Source: Lysobacterales bacterium
Lineage (GTDB): Bacteria > Pseudomonadota > Gammaproteobacteria > Xanthomonadales > Xanthomonadaceae
DNA length: 64,000 bases
Direction: 5' to 3'
Assembly: GCA_016718605.1 (NCBI GenBank)
Contig: JADKCY010000002.1
Span: 1,800,501 to 1,864,500 of the forward strand
Positions within the stretch are counted from its first letter, which is position 1. Each line of letters opens with the position of its first letter. Of the stretch, positions 63,901-64,000 are shown in pieces. The notes under the pieces were generated by a model. It was not told the origin of the DNA and made no database searches. It was given only the letters and a program-made list of their open reading frames with translations. The position numbers and the translations under genes are program-made.

Positions 63901-64000
63901 CGGCTGGCGGTCGTTGACGGCCAACTCGACGGCGCCGGCGGGGTCGTCGGCGCGAAAGATCTCGGGCAGTTCCTTGGCGGCAAAGCGGGCCGCCACGGCC
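60937..64000 (-). pseudogene. pglX: BREX adenine methyltransferase PglX, 5' partial and interrupted by four frameshifts
   Basis: The gene runs off the right edge. PglX-like sequence continues through five successive frames: WQTEKKDEVNAAGNKIGADE, then LDPCMGSGHFVVAMFERVV (motif I) and LVATNVPYLKAENQGPELKT (N-x-P-Y-type motif IV), then GVDCLASMGQTFKGITSNDD, then FDLSHWQQVAAEKYPTGLAR, then PLHVAVARLLGYEWP to the end. Each switch falls at a short homopolymer: AAA (plus 63649-63651, one base too many), GGGG (62520-62523, one too many), TTT (62166-62168, one too few) and AAA (61899-61901, one too few), bases given on the minus strand. Correcting one base at each joins the segments smoothly. As written it cannot give full-length methyltransferase. 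Read error in low-coverage sequence is the alternative. Confidence 0.88.

Noticed and set aside
60937..64000. Phase variation of pglX by a homopolymer tract
   Set aside because: Known phase-variable pgl genes have long G tracts. The four sites here are runs of three or four bases and would all have to change together.
1..64000. CRISPR arrays, tRNA or rRNA genes, exosortase or PEP-CTERM genes
   Set aside because: None could be supported by reading the sequence, so the exosortase-A comparison is by family resemblance only.

Overview
This is high-GC DNA whose gene content fits a gammaproteobacterium of the Lysobacterales/Xanthomonadales type. That placement is an inference. It rests on the GC content, a secreted lipoprotein carrying an FVDGFE motif, a Wza/Wzz/Wzy-type exopolysaccharide locus and perfect CRP/Clp-type boxes. 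No rRNA or tRNA gene and no CRISPR array was seen.

Layout. 1-7476: the end of a type III restriction-like helicase-nuclease, a small diadenylate-cyclase-like protein with a degenerate active site, arginine decarboxylase, and an octaheme cytochrome c paired with a membrane cytochrome b. 7678-26098 (minus strand): about 15 closely packed genes, most with start and stop codons overlapping by 1-4 nt, for polysaccharide export (Wza, Wzz, a CpsD-like protein, an outer-membrane barrel), a deacetylase, four glycosyltransferases, two asparagine-synthetase-like enzymes, a Wzy-like polymerase, a MurJ/Wzx-like flippase, a lipoprotein and, last, a 4'-phosphopantetheinyl transferase. 26406-28511: a J-domain membrane protein and the initiating sugar-phosphate transferase. 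28938-50556 (plus strand): nucleotide-sugar dehydrogenase, epimerase, one 4848-residue NRPS/PKS/aminotransferase megasynthase, two alpha/beta-hydrolase-fold proteins with altered nucleophiles, a formyltransferase-like/GINT1-like protein, GalE and a VanZ-like protein. 50578-53083: an AsnC/Lrp regulator and glmS. 53105 to the right edge: a defence island directly downstream of glmS, with a retron-type reverse transcriptase, an XRE regulator, a small gene split by a MITE-like element, and the BREX genes brxL, pglZ, a DUF932-like gene and a pglX broken by four homopolymer indels.

How the genes work together. The two arms of the polysaccharide locus look like one system. Perfect TGTGA-N6-TCACA boxes lie upstream of the export arm (26366-26381) and of the epimerase/megasynthase arm (30231-30246), each with a -10-like element at the same distance. 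The only phosphopantetheinyl transferase seen, needed to activate the megasynthase carrier domains, is the last gene of the export operon. The two hydrolases resemble those found in exosortase-A-type polysaccharide loci, yet no exosortase is in the window. The most novel proposal is therefore a polysaccharide locus that makes a short peptide/beta-amino-acid product (by-eye adenylation codes: Ser, malonyl extension plus transamination, Ser, a condensation-carrier unit with no adenylation domain, Gly) and may attach it to, or export it with, the polysaccharide.

The glmS-linked island shows decay. A 151-bp element with 26-bp inverted ends and perfect 8-bp target duplications has split a small retron-linked gene, and removing it restores a clean 61-codon frame. 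pglX needs four single-base corrections, while the 14.5-kb megasynthase needs none.
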